This document shows, piece by piece, positions 1 through 11,700 of a DNA stretch of 64,000 nucleotides (the stretch's first letter is position 1; the number at the start of each line of letters is the position of its first letter). A program made the position numbers and the translations under genes. The stretch is from positions 558,001-622,000 of the forward strand of contig KN832872.1 in assembly GCA_000827325.1 (NCBI GenBank), given 5' to 3'. This stretch comes from Oidiodendron maius Zn (taxonomy: Eukaryota > Ascomycota > Leotiomycetes > Myxotrichaceae). The notes below the pieces were generated by a model that was given only the letters and a program-made list of their open reading frames with translations, did no database searches and had not been told where the DNA came from.

Positions 1-1021
1 TACTTCCTGCCTTCTGCACACCTGCACCCGTCTTATCCTTATGATCACTTCCACCCTTCCCCTTATTCTTACCCTTTCCGTTCCTCTTATTATCCTTCGG
101 CGTGACTGCCTTGATTTCCGTAGTACTTCTCCGTAATAGGACAGGGTGACTACCGATATACTTCCCCTGCATATCCCTCGCGGCTTGGAAGAAATCGTCC
201 CCGTCACTAAAACTCACAAACCCATACCCCTTGCTCTTCGTCGTCCGCTTGTCCCTGATGACCCGCGCTTTCTGCACGCTCGGCCAGCGCGAGAAGGCCT
301 TATGTAGTACATCATCAGTGACCTCGCCTGCCAAGTTGCCCACGAAAAGTCGAAAGTGCGCGGGGTCCCATTCCAGAAGGGAGGAGTCTGTCCATTGAGT
401 ACCTCCGCCGGAACGGACCACTGTCTTCTGGTTCGTTTTCGAGTCTGATACAATTGACGCTACACCTGTATCATTGTGCGCGGCGGATGTCAGCGCCGCC
501 GAGCTCATGGATGCGTCAGATCGACCGCCTAATGGTGCTGCATTGGCGCTCGTCGCCGACCCAGCTCCTTCACCTGCGGGATATCGTTTGGCCGCCCCCG
601 AGTAGCCGTTAGAGCTGGACGGGGCATCTTTGCCGGCGTATGCGGATTGCCACTGTGCAATCTGTGCTGCCATCTCTGGGTCGTCATCAAAGCCTCTCTC
701 GGTGGGCGGCGCAAACGGATTTCGAATCTGGGGCGCGGCGCCATATGAAGAGTCTTGGTGAGGAGTTGCGGAGTATGCATTGTATGATGGTTGTTGGTAT
801 GTAGAAGGAGAGTCGTAAGAGCCGTAACTCGACTGCGAAGGTGCAGCTACGGATCTAGGCGCGAAGCCCCCGAAGCTGCTGTAAGCAGCGCCTCGCCCTG
901 CATTGCTGCTTGATGGGTAGGCCGGTTTATGAGATGGTACTGAGGAAGGCGGTGGTCGCGCGGGGAGAGAAGGATGTGGTGAGGACGTGGACTCGAGACC
1001 TGGTGGTGGTGGATAGGACAT
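1..1021 (-). CDS. RBM42-like RNA-binding protein with one RRM (3' end outside window)
   Basis: One uninterrupted frame reads from the ATG at 1021-1019 to the window edge, giving 340 residues and no stop, so the C-terminus is missing. The first ~220 residues are low-complexity (Pro, Ser, Tyr, Gly), as in fungal and animal RBM42. A single RRM follows at about residues 225-305, with RNP2 seen as RLFVGNL and RNP1 as KGYGFVSF. The stretch VIRDKRTTKSKGYGFVSF and the following GKYIGSHPVLLRRS closely match the RBM42 pattern. After the RRM the chain turns Lys/Gly-rich. RBM42 relatives bind RNA and are linked to splicing and mRNA handling; that role here is inferred from the family. The gene is head-to-head with the 6PGDH gene across about 0.8 kb. 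No intron is needed in the visible part. Confidence 0.85.
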   Translation of the reverse strand, partial: MSYPPPPGLESTSSPHPSLPARPPPSSVPSHKPAYPSSSNAGRGAAYSSFGGFAPRSVAAPSQSSYGSYDSPSTYQQPSYNAYSATPHQDSSYGAAPQIRNPFAPPTERGFDDDPEMAAQIAQWQSAYAGKDAPSSSNGYSGAAKRYPAGEGAGSATSANAAPLGGRSDASMSSAALTSAAHNDTGVASIVSDSKTNQKTVVRSGGGTQWTDSSLLEWDPAHFRLFVGNLAGEVTDDVLHKAFSRWPSVQKARVIRDKRTTKSKGYGFVSFSDGDDFFQAARDMQGKYIGSHPVLLRRSTTEIKAVTPKDNKRNGKGKNKGKGGSDHKDKTGAGVQKAGS

Positions 1022-1830
1022 GATGAATTGCTGGACGTTTTCTCAATGATTTGAGTTAGACGTACCTCTGGCGCCTCTTGGCGCAGTGATCTCTAGGATT
1101 TGAGGAGCGCCGAGGCTTCAGATCAGCACGACTGTGGTATTGTAGAGGACTTCTGGTTTGGTTGGATGGCGTTACGCAGTTGCCACGATAGGGCAGAAGT
1201 TTTGATGTCGGGTTACTACCTGCTGGCGCGAGGCTCCGCAAACACAACCTTGCTGCCTTGAAGTCTGAGGCCATATTTTCGTCTGTTACCTTAGTCATCT
1301 CTTAGTCAATTGTCACTCCTGAAGCTGCTGAATTACAGTAGTTAAATTAAATGTGCCTCAGGCATTAAATTCTTGATGCCTTATCTTGGTGGGATGACGG
1401 AAGGTGGGGTGATGAAGAAGGGATAATTGAGATGAATGCCAACAGAGTCAAAAGACTCCAATCTATAGATTGAATGCTGCGATAGGGAATATATGTAACC
1501 ATTCAATGACTCTCCAATAGCTCCTCGTATACACTGCCATTCCATCGCCTGCGACCGGCAACCTGAAACCTCATCTCCTCCACGCGCGGTTTTCTAATCG
1601 CCCAAGGCCAAATGTGTCCGCAATTGCTTACTGAGTGTCGTGCAGCCAGCCGGATTATTCGCCCAACAACCGTTTTGGGTCGTAGCTGCAATTCTTCTTC
1701 TTCCGTCTTCCTTCTTCCTCCCAAACTCCTCAAACACCACTGAACCTTGCTGCTGGTACGCAACATCGACCACCCGCACCACTGCTGCTGACCCAATCCC
1801 CCCGTGCAGAACCCATTGAAGCTATCCATC
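1022..1830. promoter_or_regulatory. Divergent intergenic region between RBM42-like and 6PGDH genes
   Basis: About 0.8 kb separates the two head-to-head start codons, so it must hold both promoters and leaders. The 6PGDH side (about 1690-1800) is CT-rich, as is usual just upstream of strongly expressed fungal genes. An 80-codon minus-strand frame (1298-1056) lies in the RBM42 leader. It ends 35 nt before the main ATG, so at most it would be an upstream ORF. I saw no convincing TATA box. Confidence 0.5.
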
Positions 1831-3748
1831 ATGAGCGGACCAACGTGAGTAGCCTTTTTTTTTCCTGGATTTACCCCACCACCGCGATCGTCATGGTCTG
1901 TTGTGGCATCACCACGCCTCTGTCTACCCCGCGATTAGCTCAGTGCCGCTGTCGCACTGCGCAGCATGGCTACTGCACATTGCGCTCAGTATATCTCTTA
2001 AGAAATTCTTCCTGACTAGACTTCTCTGCCTCCTTCAGCGTACGCCTCGCGGGGATCAACGTGGGCGGACCGACGCGGACTGCAGCGGATTTCACCAATC
2101 CGTCTCCAAATACTGACAATGTGGCTAGAGGTGATTTTGGCCTTATTGGCTTGGCCGTCATGGGCCAGAATCTGATTCTCAACGCCGCTGACCACGGCTT
2201 CAACGTTGTGGCCTTTAACCGCACCGTCTCTAAGGTGGACCATTTCCTGGCAAATGAGGCCAAGGGTGAGAGCCCCAACGAACTCCTCGAGATTGCAGGA
2301 CGGAATGCTAATCATGGTAATGCATAGGCAAGTCCATCCAAGGTGCCCACTCCATCGAGGAGTTCGTCAGCAAACTGAAGAAACCCCGCCGCATGATGCT
2401 CCTTGTCATGGCCGGCAAGCCAGTTGACGACTTCATTGAGACCCTCCTCCCACACGTCGAAGCCGGCGATATCATTATCGACGGTGGCAACTCTCACTTT
2501 CCAGATACCAACCGCCGCACGTTATATTTAGCCTCCAAGGGCATTCGGTTTGTGGGTACCGGAGTGTCCGGAGGTGAGGAGGGTGCTAGATATGGGCCTT
2601 CCCTGATGCCTGGTGGTAACGAGGAAGCTTGGCCTTACATCAAGGATGTCTTCCAGAGCATTGCTGCCAAGAGTGATGGCGACCCATGCTGTGAGTGGGT
2701 TGGTGACCAAGGTGCTGGCCACTATGTCAAAATGGTCCACAACGGTATTGAGTATGGTGACATGCAGCTGATCTGCGAGGTACGAAAGCCTCTACCAATC
2801 GAGTTCGCTAGCTAAATTACCCAGGCCTACGACATCATGAAGCGCGGTCTCAACATGGAGGACAAGGATATTGGTGATGTCCTCACAAAATGGAACAAGG
2901 GCGTCCTCGACTCCTTCCTGATCGAAATCACTCGGGACATCATGTATTTCAATGATGATGATGGAACTCCTCTCCTCGAGAAGATCCTCGATTCTGCTGG
3001 ACAAAAGGGTACCGGAAAATGGACGGCTATCAATTCTCTCGATCTGGGCATGCCTGTTACTTTGATTGCCGAGGCTGTGCTCGCCCGCTGCTTGTCCTCT
3101 ATCAAGAGTGAACGTACCCGCGCTTCCAAAGTTCTGAAATTCGTCGGGCGGGCCACAAAGTTTGAAGGAAACAAGGAGCAATTCCTTGAAGACTTGGAAC
3201 AGGCCTTGTATGCGTCCAAAATCATCTCATATGCCCAGGGCTTCATGCTGATGCAAGAGGTATGTGCGAAGCTACAATTTTATCATATTGTTTTAACTGT
3301 ATGCCAGGCTGCCAAAGAGTACGGATGGAAACTTAACAAGCCTTCAATTGCCCTTATGTGGCGTGGTGGCTGCATCATTCGCTCTGTCTTCCTCAAGGAT
3401 ATCACAGCTGCGTATCGTGCCAATCCCGACCTTGAGAACCTTCTCTTCAACGACTTCTTCAACAAGGCCATCCACAAGGCACAACCCGGCTGGCGTGATG
3501 TCGTCGCTAAGGCTGCTCTCCTTGGTATTCCAACCCCAGCTTTCTCGACTGCTCTATCATGGTTCGATGGCTACCGCACCAAGGATCTTCCCGCCAACCT
3601 ACTTCAGGCTCAACGCGACTACTTCGGCGCCCACACCTTCAAAATCAAGCCAGAGTTCGCCAATGCCAAATACAAGGAAGGAGAAAATATCCATGTCAAC
3701 TGGACTGGCCGTGGCGGAAACGTTTCCGCTTCGACTTACCAAGCATAA
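1831..3748 (+). CDS. GND1: 6-phosphogluconate dehydrogenase, decarboxylating (oxidative pentose phosphate pathway)
   Basis: Converts 6-phosphogluconate to ribulose-5-phosphate plus CO2 and NADPH in the cytosol. Five exons: 1831-1844, 2129-2265, 2328-2779, 2825-3259 and 3308-3748, giving 492 residues, the usual length. Visible motifs are the NADP-binding [10 protein letters not shown], the segment [13 protein letters not shown], the substrate loop [14 protein letters not shown] and the catalytic Lys region [17 protein letters not shown]; the C-terminus ends SASTYQA. Introns 2-4 are 62, 45 and 48 nt with normal GT-AG ends. Intron 1 is long (285 nt) after a 14-nt coding exon, typical of highly expressed fungal metabolic genes. 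A second acceptor at 2037/2038 is also in frame and would add 30 residues near the N-terminus. I chose the downstream acceptor because MSGPT-GDFGLIG has the normal family length. Confidence 0.95.
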
Positions 3749-4986
3749 ATTGGCGGCCAGGAGTGTTTCTCTCTTGTTAAATTCCCTCATAGATAGTTTA
3801 TGAAAATTGATTCATGTGTTATTTTATGCCCGCCGTCCATGTCAATTGTGTTTGACTAGTCGTGTGCTCAAATATCAATGCCATAACTGTGGATAAGGTG
3901 TAGCTACAGCTACAGAAATTTCGGTTTCATTACAAAGTAATATGCTAATAGCTCAATACTTATTTATTTTTAGTATTTCCGGTTTCCGGTTTTAATCAAG
4001 CCAGAATTCCTGCTCGCAGTTGTATCATTACGAAATGCAATGTGACACTCAATTTATCTCATCTAACATCGGCCATGAAAGACCAACTCGACATGAAGTA
4101 AATGTTAGAGTATTGTTCATTGATGGTGATTAAATTGTTAAATAATCAAATAAATAGAATTTCTGGACCTTTCTAGTAATATATCATGCGCCAAGCTTAT
4201 TTAGTGGCGTACGAGACAGCTAAGTACTGCGCAATGCCAACTAGACGCAGAAGTTGCGGGTACGACAAATCTCTATCGACTAACATTTTAGAGTGGTTCT
4301 TCTATCAGTTGTAGGTATTACCTGAGAAGCCGATAGTATACAACTATGGCCCCTTTGCCTTGCATACCCTCAACTGCAGCGGGGTCTCGGACTGCGTTCA
4401 AGACAGTGTACCGTAGGTGTGACCAGATTAATCAAATCAATTAGACATGCACAACTGGTTGTAGAGTTATTAGATGCACATATCTTAAATTGAGAGAATG
4501 GTGGTTTCAAGTCGTCAAAGTTCTGATAACACATGTTGATGTGGAGCCCAATTGAACGACCAAATGATCCCAAAACACTCTTAACAGCTGCCAACAGAAA
4601 AGAACCTCGAGTTTCAATTTTTGACAAGTACTGTAATATTAACTAAAGATTGGTGATTACCATGTGCAACTTACATCGCCTAACAATGAGTTATGGGGGA
4701 GTCGTGCTTTCATCCGCCGATGAGTGAATTGAAAGCGGACAATAGTCAGCACCAAATCCAGACAACAATAGGAAGAAAGACCCCTATCATGAAATAGCCT
4801 CAGTATAAATGCCAGGGCGGCATCTCTCAACAGCTCTTCCTCCATTCTTCTCTTCTTTTGAAAACCAAACTTCATTACAAGAGAGAACTGTTCGTGGGTC
4901 CAAAACTTTCTGTCCCGTCAACAACGCAAATCAATCGATAGCAACTAACTCTGTCACAGCAGAAAGAAGAACTTTTGGTTCCAAAA
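3749..4986. other. Intergenic region, AT-rich, downstream of 6PGDH
   Basis: About 1.2 kb with no credible gene on either strand; the open frames are short and show no recognisable family. Base composition is AT-rich from about 3900 to 4650, with scattered TAAT/ATTTA tracts, and could be a decayed repeat, though no terminal repeats are visible. The last 200 bases hold the TATA-like box of the next gene. Confidence 0.5.
4804..4810 (+). promoter_or_regulatory. TATA-like box upstream of the proline-rich ORF
   Basis: TATAAAT lies about 180 nt before the ATG at 4987. A CT-rich tract (about 4825-4860) follows it, a common arrangement around fungal transcription starts. Confidence 0.4.
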
Positions 4987-5991
4987 ATGGTCCGAATCAA
5001 GCACAGCAAGATTCATCTCCCCGAGTACGTCGGGGGAGGTGCGTATGAGGAACCGAGCTTGGCTGGTCCAAGCCGGACCTTTTACAATCCTCTTCCTGCG
5101 TTCGTTCCGCCGACGATGGCGGAGTCCGGGAACGAAGGTGTCTCTCCGGCGGTCCCAGAGGTTGCTCCTGAGCCTCGTCAACCCTCACCGCCGGCAGAGG
5201 CATTGGCCCTCTCGAGCTTCACAAATCTGCTCGGGGACGATGCTGCTGCTGATTTTTCTCTTTCTGCCCCTCTCGCCGCTGCGCCTTCGCCCGTCGCTGC
5301 CGCCTCCCCTCCTTCCCCTCCTCCGGCGCCTCCTTTGACACCCCCGGCTGTGGCGGTTCCGCTCCCCCCTTCTCCTCCCGCTCCGGCCACTCCTACGGCC
5401 GCTGCGGTTCCGCTTCCCCCCTCTCCTCCCGCCGCAGCCGGGTCTCCTCCTCCTCCTCCTCCTCCTCCCGCCGCGACTCCCGTCGCCGTTCCAACCATCT
5501 CCTCGCCCTCATCATGGGTTCCTCTTCAGGAGACAAGGGAAGCCGAGGCCACGCCTTCCAGTCCGCGGAAGTGTGCGCCATCGACCGGCGACTTTCATCC
5601 TCCCGACGAACCCGGAGCCGTGGCTGCCTCTGAGACGCCTGTGCTTGCTCCAATCCCTCCTGTTCCCCAATTTCCTCTGCCCTCTTTCGATCTCCCTTCA
5701 GAGGAGCGCCTCCCGACGGTAGTCTCGACCTCGCTCCAGGGCCTGGCAAGCTCTGTTTTTGCTGCGGAAGAGCCTCGCTTGACGTACGCAGAAACAGTTA
5801 CTCCTGCTCAGTGTGTCGCATTTGATGCACATGCTGAGTTTGAGTACCAAAGGATCCTGGGAGAGACGAGGGTCTATATCAGCACCGCGAAAGTGCAGAG
5901 GGTCCTGGAAGGGGATATGGAGTGGATAATGAACGACGAGGAGTGGTTCATGATCGACGTGGAGGAATACGGCATGGACCCCAGGCGTTAA
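4987..5991 (+). CDS. Proline/alanine-rich orphan protein
   Basis: A 334-codon frame without introns, starting at the first ATG after the TATA-like box. I do not recognise the family. The N-terminus (MVRIKHSKIHLPEYVGGG) looks ordinary. Residues about 60-185 are Pro/Ala-rich with polyproline blocks, including the motif AVPLPPSPPA twice, about 24 residues apart, which suggests internal duplication. The C-terminal ~80 residues are not low-complexity and end in an acidic, Trp/Met-rich segment (MEWIMNDEEWFMIDVEEYG). There is no signal peptide or membrane segment. A non-repetitive C-terminus and an upstream TATA box favour a real gene. Against it, GC-rich repeat DNA easily keeps several frames open, and the opposite strand is also open here. 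Function unknown. Confidence 0.55.
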   Translation: MVRIKHSKIHLPEYVGGGAYEEPSLAGPSRTFYNPLPAFVPPTMAESGNEGVSPAVPEVAPEPRQPSPPAEALALSSFTNLLGDDAAADFSLSAPLAAAPSPVAAASPPSPPPAPPLTPPAVAVPLPPSPPAPATPTAAAVPLPPSPPAAAGSPPPPPPPPAATPVAVPTISSPSSWVPLQETREAEATPSSPRKCAPSTGDFHPPDEPGAVAASETPVLAPIPPVPQFPLPSFDLPSEERLPTVVSTSLQGLASSVFAAEEPRLTYAETVTPAQCVAFDAHAEFEYQRILGETRVYISTAKVQRVLEGDMEWIMNDEEWFMIDVEEYGMDPRR

Positions 5992-6237
5992 GCTCTCCAA
6001 TCTTCGTCGGTGACCCTGCTGCTGCTGATCCACCACTACTGCCGTCGTTGTAGTCGCTTCAAAAAGGAGGTCTCGCTAACGTTTCCCTTTCCGCAGTTGA
6101 GTCGCACGTGACTCTTCGTCTGGTGGCTCTGGTCGCGTCGACTTTCGTCTTGTTCTTCTCGCGAAAGACTTCGTCGCACCTCCTACTTCAACTTCTACCT
6201 CGCACGCGCGGCGGTCGACTTATTTCATCTTGCCACG

Positions 6238-8442
6238 ATGCAAGATCCTAGTAATGGCATCCATCGGGATTTGGTAACTTATCCTCTCACCTTCAATGTG
6301 CCCCAATGCCTTACGCTTGAATCTAACACGGCTGATTAGCTTCCTCACATCCACCTCCTCTCCACCTACAGATTCCCTCAAATTCCCGCGACTCTCCATC
6401 CTGAAAAGGTCGCAGAATGGCTTCTAGGCGCACCGAAAATTACGCGCGACCAAGCCCCTTTTTATTGGACCTATCTCGATCGGCCCGGAGATGGCTCTAT
6501 TTTCCTAGTTTGGCAGTCTATGGCAACAATGGGTGCCGAGTACCCCAGTGATGGATATATTTGGGCTCCCTCGGAGACGGCTGTTCAGTACGATATTAGC
6601 TCTGGCTATACTTTGGAAATGTACCAGCAGAAGATTGGTTATGCTCCTAATGAACCTGTGGCTACCCACTCTCGTCGCCGATACCGACTGATGCCAAAGT
6701 TCACGAACCCGTCTGGACCACAACCAGATCCGAGCCTCTGGATCATCCATTACAGTCAATGCGACCCAGCGGATCGAGTCCCCGCTAACGTCATCCCGAT
6801 TGACATGCGGATTCAGAATATCATCCAGACCCGGGCGTATCTTCATCAACAAGGACAGATTGTGCAGAAGGAGTTCATGCTTCACGATCGTGCCAACTGG
6901 CCTCAGATAGCATTCCCACGGGGCCATCCGCGCGCTCGTCAGCCCTTGTATGGCGAGACCGTGCCACCTTCTCGGATCACCCAAGCGATGGCTTATCCTC
7001 CGCATCAATCTGTTGCCGGACCTCCTGCGAAGCGGCCCCGAACACAGGCGAACATCCCTCCGAACGCGCCACCTGGTGGAGTGGTTGCGCCTCACGATAT
7101 TGATGATGAAGAGGATACGTCTCGTGGCGACTTATTTGACCATTTCACTCCTCGGGAGATTAGCCATCTGAGATACAAGCAGAACCACGAATGGATGGAA
7201 GAGATCTTGTCGTCACCCTATTCCCTCAATCAAATAATTCCAGTTAACTTGAGGCTCGGTCTACGTGGCGAACTCGCTAGTCTCACGGAAGGCATCTTTG
7301 ATGCACCCCTTGACCCTGACAAGGATGTTGTCAAACATAGCTACGTTGGTCGTTTGGATCCTGAGAAAGCTGACGAGTTCCGCAAGAGAGCCGGCGAATA
7401 CGTTGCTCAGACGAACAAGGATATGGAGAAACTGAAAGCAAGGCATGAAAAACGGATGGCGAAGTTTAAGAAAGGTGCCGTCGTCACCCTTGGGGAGAAG
7501 GAACTTCGAACTGCTGTTTCCAATCCTTCAGATACTGGTCCCGAATATTGGCGCCTGGAAGGAAAGGTTGATGAAGATGATGATGAGATCGATACAACTA
7601 CCACCAAGACTCCATCCAAAGTCGATGACATCCTTGCTCAGGTTGAAGCTTCTCTAGGCCGTCATGCAGTTGCTGTGCAAGAATTACGCCGTATTCAGGA
7701 CGGAGGATATGAAGAACCTGCTCCTCTGCCACCGTCTCAGCCTGCCCCAGATAAATCCGCTTTGAGTTCGCTCCATGCCACGCCCCAAAGTGGCATCCTA
7801 ATTAATGATGTGGACATGGAAATGGGCAACTCGGCCGCCGGACTTCTTGACCAATTTAACACTGTGATCTCTTCAAATGCCACTCCCGGAAGCAACTTCG
7901 GTCCCTCACCGCAGCCTAACCTTCATGTTCAGTCTGCTGCCGATACTCCTGGATTGCCTATACCGTCTCCACAACCCGTCTCTCAAACATCTCCCCAGTC
8001 GCAAGCGCTTGTCCAAGGCGAAACTAGCACTATCAATCAAAACCAGCAAGTAGCAGCTACCGACAGCACTGGTGATTGGATCGTTGTTCCCCCTGGTGGC
8101 GTGAGTCCAGTCACGGCAGCCCCTGCACAAGCTACAGCAACTGGAGCTGCTCCAACAAGCACAACAGCCTCTGCATCAGCTGTGCCTGCTGTGTCGCCTC
8201 TTCCCACTACTACGACTGGAAGCACCCCGCTTGCAAACTTCACTACTAGCCCGAACGATTTCGCAGACTTGGGTGACCTTGACACGGCTGGTGAAGCACT
8301 CGCGGGTTATGAGGAGATGGGTGGTTCTGGCGATCTGGACCTCGATATGGATGTGGGCATGGATGATTCTGCGTTTGGGGAGGCTTTCCATGGCGTTGAA
8401 CCTCGAGTTGAAGGCGAGGATTCTGGGGAACATGAAATGTGA
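6238..8442 (+). CDS. ssr4: SWI/SNF and RSC complex subunit Ssr4-like
   Basis: Two exons, 6238-6273 and 6340-8442, give 712 residues. The 66-nt intron has branch GCTGAT just before TAG. The N-terminal ~250 residues match the Ssr4 family (formerly DUF1750): the join HRDL-LPHIHLLSTYRFP, then VAEWLLGAPKITRDQAPFYW, FLVWQS and DGYIWAPSET. In fission yeast Ssr4 is a shared subunit of the SWI/SNF and RSC nucleosome remodellers, so a nuclear chromatin role is inferred. A basic AKRPR patch and a charged helical stretch (about 310-390) follow. The C-terminal ~300 residues are Ser/Thr/Pro/Gln/Ala-rich and end in an acidic DLDLDMDVGMDD-type tail. The gene converges on the RdRP gene with 316 bp between stop codons. 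Confidence 0.9.
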
Positions 8443-8758
8443 TGATTGGGAATTTGAGATCACTCGAATAGATGGGCCAATGAGGCATGCTTATTTCCTT
8501 ACTTGTACCATAGGTAGCTATGATCTAGCTTCTTTGTTTCCTGAATTCAACAAGATAATTTTCCTGGCTTCTTGATTTGGTACGGTGACTGCAATACTGG
8601 TGTTAGACCACTATGTCGCTCGATGAGGCAGTTTAATCTCGCAGTCTCGACCTCCTTGGGAATGTATTCATTTCAAAGCCGCAGCATACACAATGACTGG
8701 ACAAGGAAAGCTGTATATCAAATTGGTATCACTTCCCAACCGCATAGAAATTGTGTCC
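8443..8758. other. Convergent intergenic spacer
   Basis: 316 bp between the stops of ssr4 (+) and the RdRP gene (-). It must hold both 3' UTRs. I see no further gene. Confidence 0.5.
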
Positions 8759-11700
8759 CTACACCCCTGGCAATCTCTCCACCTCCCTCAAGCAAACCGC
8801 TGCAGCTAGATATTTGAAACTCAGCAATTCTACTCGTCCTAGCGACCGATCCTCAAGTGACGCCTCCATGCATGCCATGCCGCGCTCAAGTGCCTCCTCT
8901 GAATGCTCTTCTCCGTCCTTCACAATACACTTGACAAAGTACGCGGCGTCTTCGTCAAACTTCTCCTTCAGACTTGTAGAGAGCTCACGCTGGTTCTTGC
9001 TCTGAGCACCAGTTCGACCGAGGATATTTCCGACAAAGACTTCGAGCTCTGTGAGTGGCCTGTGGGGATGGTCGCTGTAGTCTACCATGATACTGAGCAG
9101 ACATTCCTCATACCTTTTAACGCTATGATTAGCTTTCGATATAGAGAAGACAGGGAGGCAGATACGCACATGTCTCTGAGGTTCCTGGCCCATTCCATTT
9201 TATGCCGCCATTGAATCAACCTGCATCTGTCCTTAACGCGCTCCCATACCGCATGCATGAGAGAAGAGTTATCATGACCACCGTCCCTTCTTGAGCGTGC
9301 TTGTATCTCCTCAAAAACCTTGCGCTCATCAATTGCTCTGTATAGCTTACCAAGGATTTTCTCACTTTCATAGTATTTATGGCGTGTGTACCCATCATCT
9401 TCATCGGCGTCACTATCTACATCATTCGCTGGGGGGTCGAATGAGATACTGAGTGACTTCTTCTCGATCTTGACTTGAGGCCCAGGAGCTTCAAAATCAG
9501 GACGCCACCGGCTATATCGAGGTAATTTAGTCATATCGACCTATCGTACGGTTGTATTAGCAACCACTTCCCTGGGTTTGAATTCAATAATTACCGGTAT
9601 TCCTGTCTTTGAGAAATCAACAGCAGTAGAATGCATTTCGGCCAATGTGCAACAATCGCCATCTAAAGTGCCAAGGATTTTATGGTCGGCTAGGATTCTG
9701 TGCAATACGGCAATTCGACCCAACTGGTCGGTCTCCATAAATTGGATAAAGAAATCCATCATATCCTCCTTCGTGACCGAACGTCCAATATCAATAGGGT
9801 CCAGCCTAGGATAATCAGCTGGTTTAAATACTTTTTGGGGCTTTGCAGCCTGGTCCCAAATGATGTAATAACGATCGCCATCAAGGTCACCTCCGCTTAA
9901 CTGACTTGGTAGATCTCGTGAGCCTTTTTGGCTGAAGACTATACAGTTATGGAGAGCTCTAAGAGGTGATCCTTGTGGAGGCATGACTCCTTCCACCAAT
10001 TGAACATCTCCGGGATGGAGCGCTGGGGCCCTAGATATAATGAGATCCTTTCCAGTGATTACCTTTAGGGATCCATATTCATCCTTGATGACACAGTAAA
10101 TCTGGCCCTCCTGGAGAAACCCAGTTTCATCCATGATACCGTGCAGATGCCAGCCTTTCTCAACAGGAATCCTCGTTTTATGTTTGAGTAGACGGATCTC
10201 GATAAGAAACGCCATTTCAAGAACATTTCGCAGAAACCCATCCCGCCGAAAATTGAGATTCATGGAAGAAAGCTTATTGATAAGCCATGGAAGGTAAAGA
10301 ACCTCCCCTACTGATTGTCGCTTCAGAAATGTGGACGCATTGTATGGGCTTTCTATTATCATTCGCAATCGTTCAACTTCTTTAGCCTGCAAGTTGAGGA
10401 AAAAGCTGTCTTGTGTACCCATATCCTCCAAGATTTTTATAAATTGTCGGTTGAGATACAATGGGAGTGGTTTCCAAGCGCCTTCGCAGATCTCGATATC
10501 AGTTTTATTAGATGCTTCGAATTTGATCATCGAAGGGCGTAGCACAAGCTGATTACCTTCCAGTCGTGAATCCAGAGATATCATTCCCTTAGCTCCTGTT
10601 CGAAGTTAACGATGCTGTAAATCCTAACAAGAGAGCGGGCAGGTGAAGAGAATCATTAATTATAAACATACCAGCATATCTAATTTGGAAACATGTCGGC
10701 GGCGAGCCGCCTTTTCTTGGTAATCCATTGGTGATTTGACGCCAAACTGTCTTTGACATCGTTCCTACTCCATCACTAAATACCCGAGTCCCAACTTCGA
10801 CATCTTTCACAATTTTGACTACTCTTGGATCAATTTTTACCGCCGTCGGCGTATCTGAAAAGGTTTGTCCAATTCTTGCCGCGCACTTGGCTGGCGAGCG
10901 TATGACTGTGAAGTCTCCAAGATCGCTGATGAGCATCCTATCGTACATAAGGCTGCCCTCATGAATAAATGGTGCCATGAACCAGCACGATTGGGCCCGG
11001 AGAGAAGAATGTGAAAACCCGAGAAACAAATAGACTCGATCCGCAATTTTAATGCCATCACGAAGCACGTCCTTGAATCGGCCATTGAATATTCTTTCTT
11101 GTGAAACATGAGAAGAAAACCGAATGGGCTGTCCATCCTCATCACAAAATTGCACCCGAATAAAGTGATCGTGGTGGTTTGGGTACTTTCGAAGTACACG
11201 ATTATTGCCTTCGGGCTCTGGGCCATACAAGTAGGTACCACTTGGCGTTACTTTCACTTTATGAATAATAGCCACGTTCACTGATCTCTCTTGGGTATCA
11301 ATTTCATCTGCAGAGAGGCCGTGTTGCTTGTAATTTTCTTCATTGTCTCGAAGAATATTAATAATTGACTCAATATCCAGTTTCTCCGCTTCTATATCTG
11401 GACCGGGAAAAGGTATCTGTATAAAGAGTCTTTTTATGGCGTTGAGACACACAGATATGGACGACCGCTCCATCATCCTCGTTACTTCCGGTACTAAATC
11501 TATCACAGCATCGGGTAAAAGATAGTTATTCTGTGCTAGTTTCTGAATTTGAAATTTCAGTGCGAATGGAAGTTTGGTGCTCGATCCTGAAAGAATACGC
11601 CGGAGGCTCTGAAGCCCTACTGCGATATGTTGTATATTTGGGGAAATCCTGGTGCGGTGGTGTACAATTTTTGGCACGCAAGTAACCTTTTGCAGGCGGA

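Noticed and set aside
1031-1065. 35-nt intron in the RBM42 leader (GTACGT to CCAG with CTAAC)
   Set aside because: Too short, with the branch only a few bases from the donor, so it is unlikely to be spliced; it would also not join in frame to the main ATG.
2039-2128. Peroxisomal PTS2 signal in the long 6PGDH N-terminus (RLAGINVGG)
   Set aside because: Starts like R-L-x5 but has Gly where PTS2 needs His/Gln, so the targeting idea is not supported by the motif.
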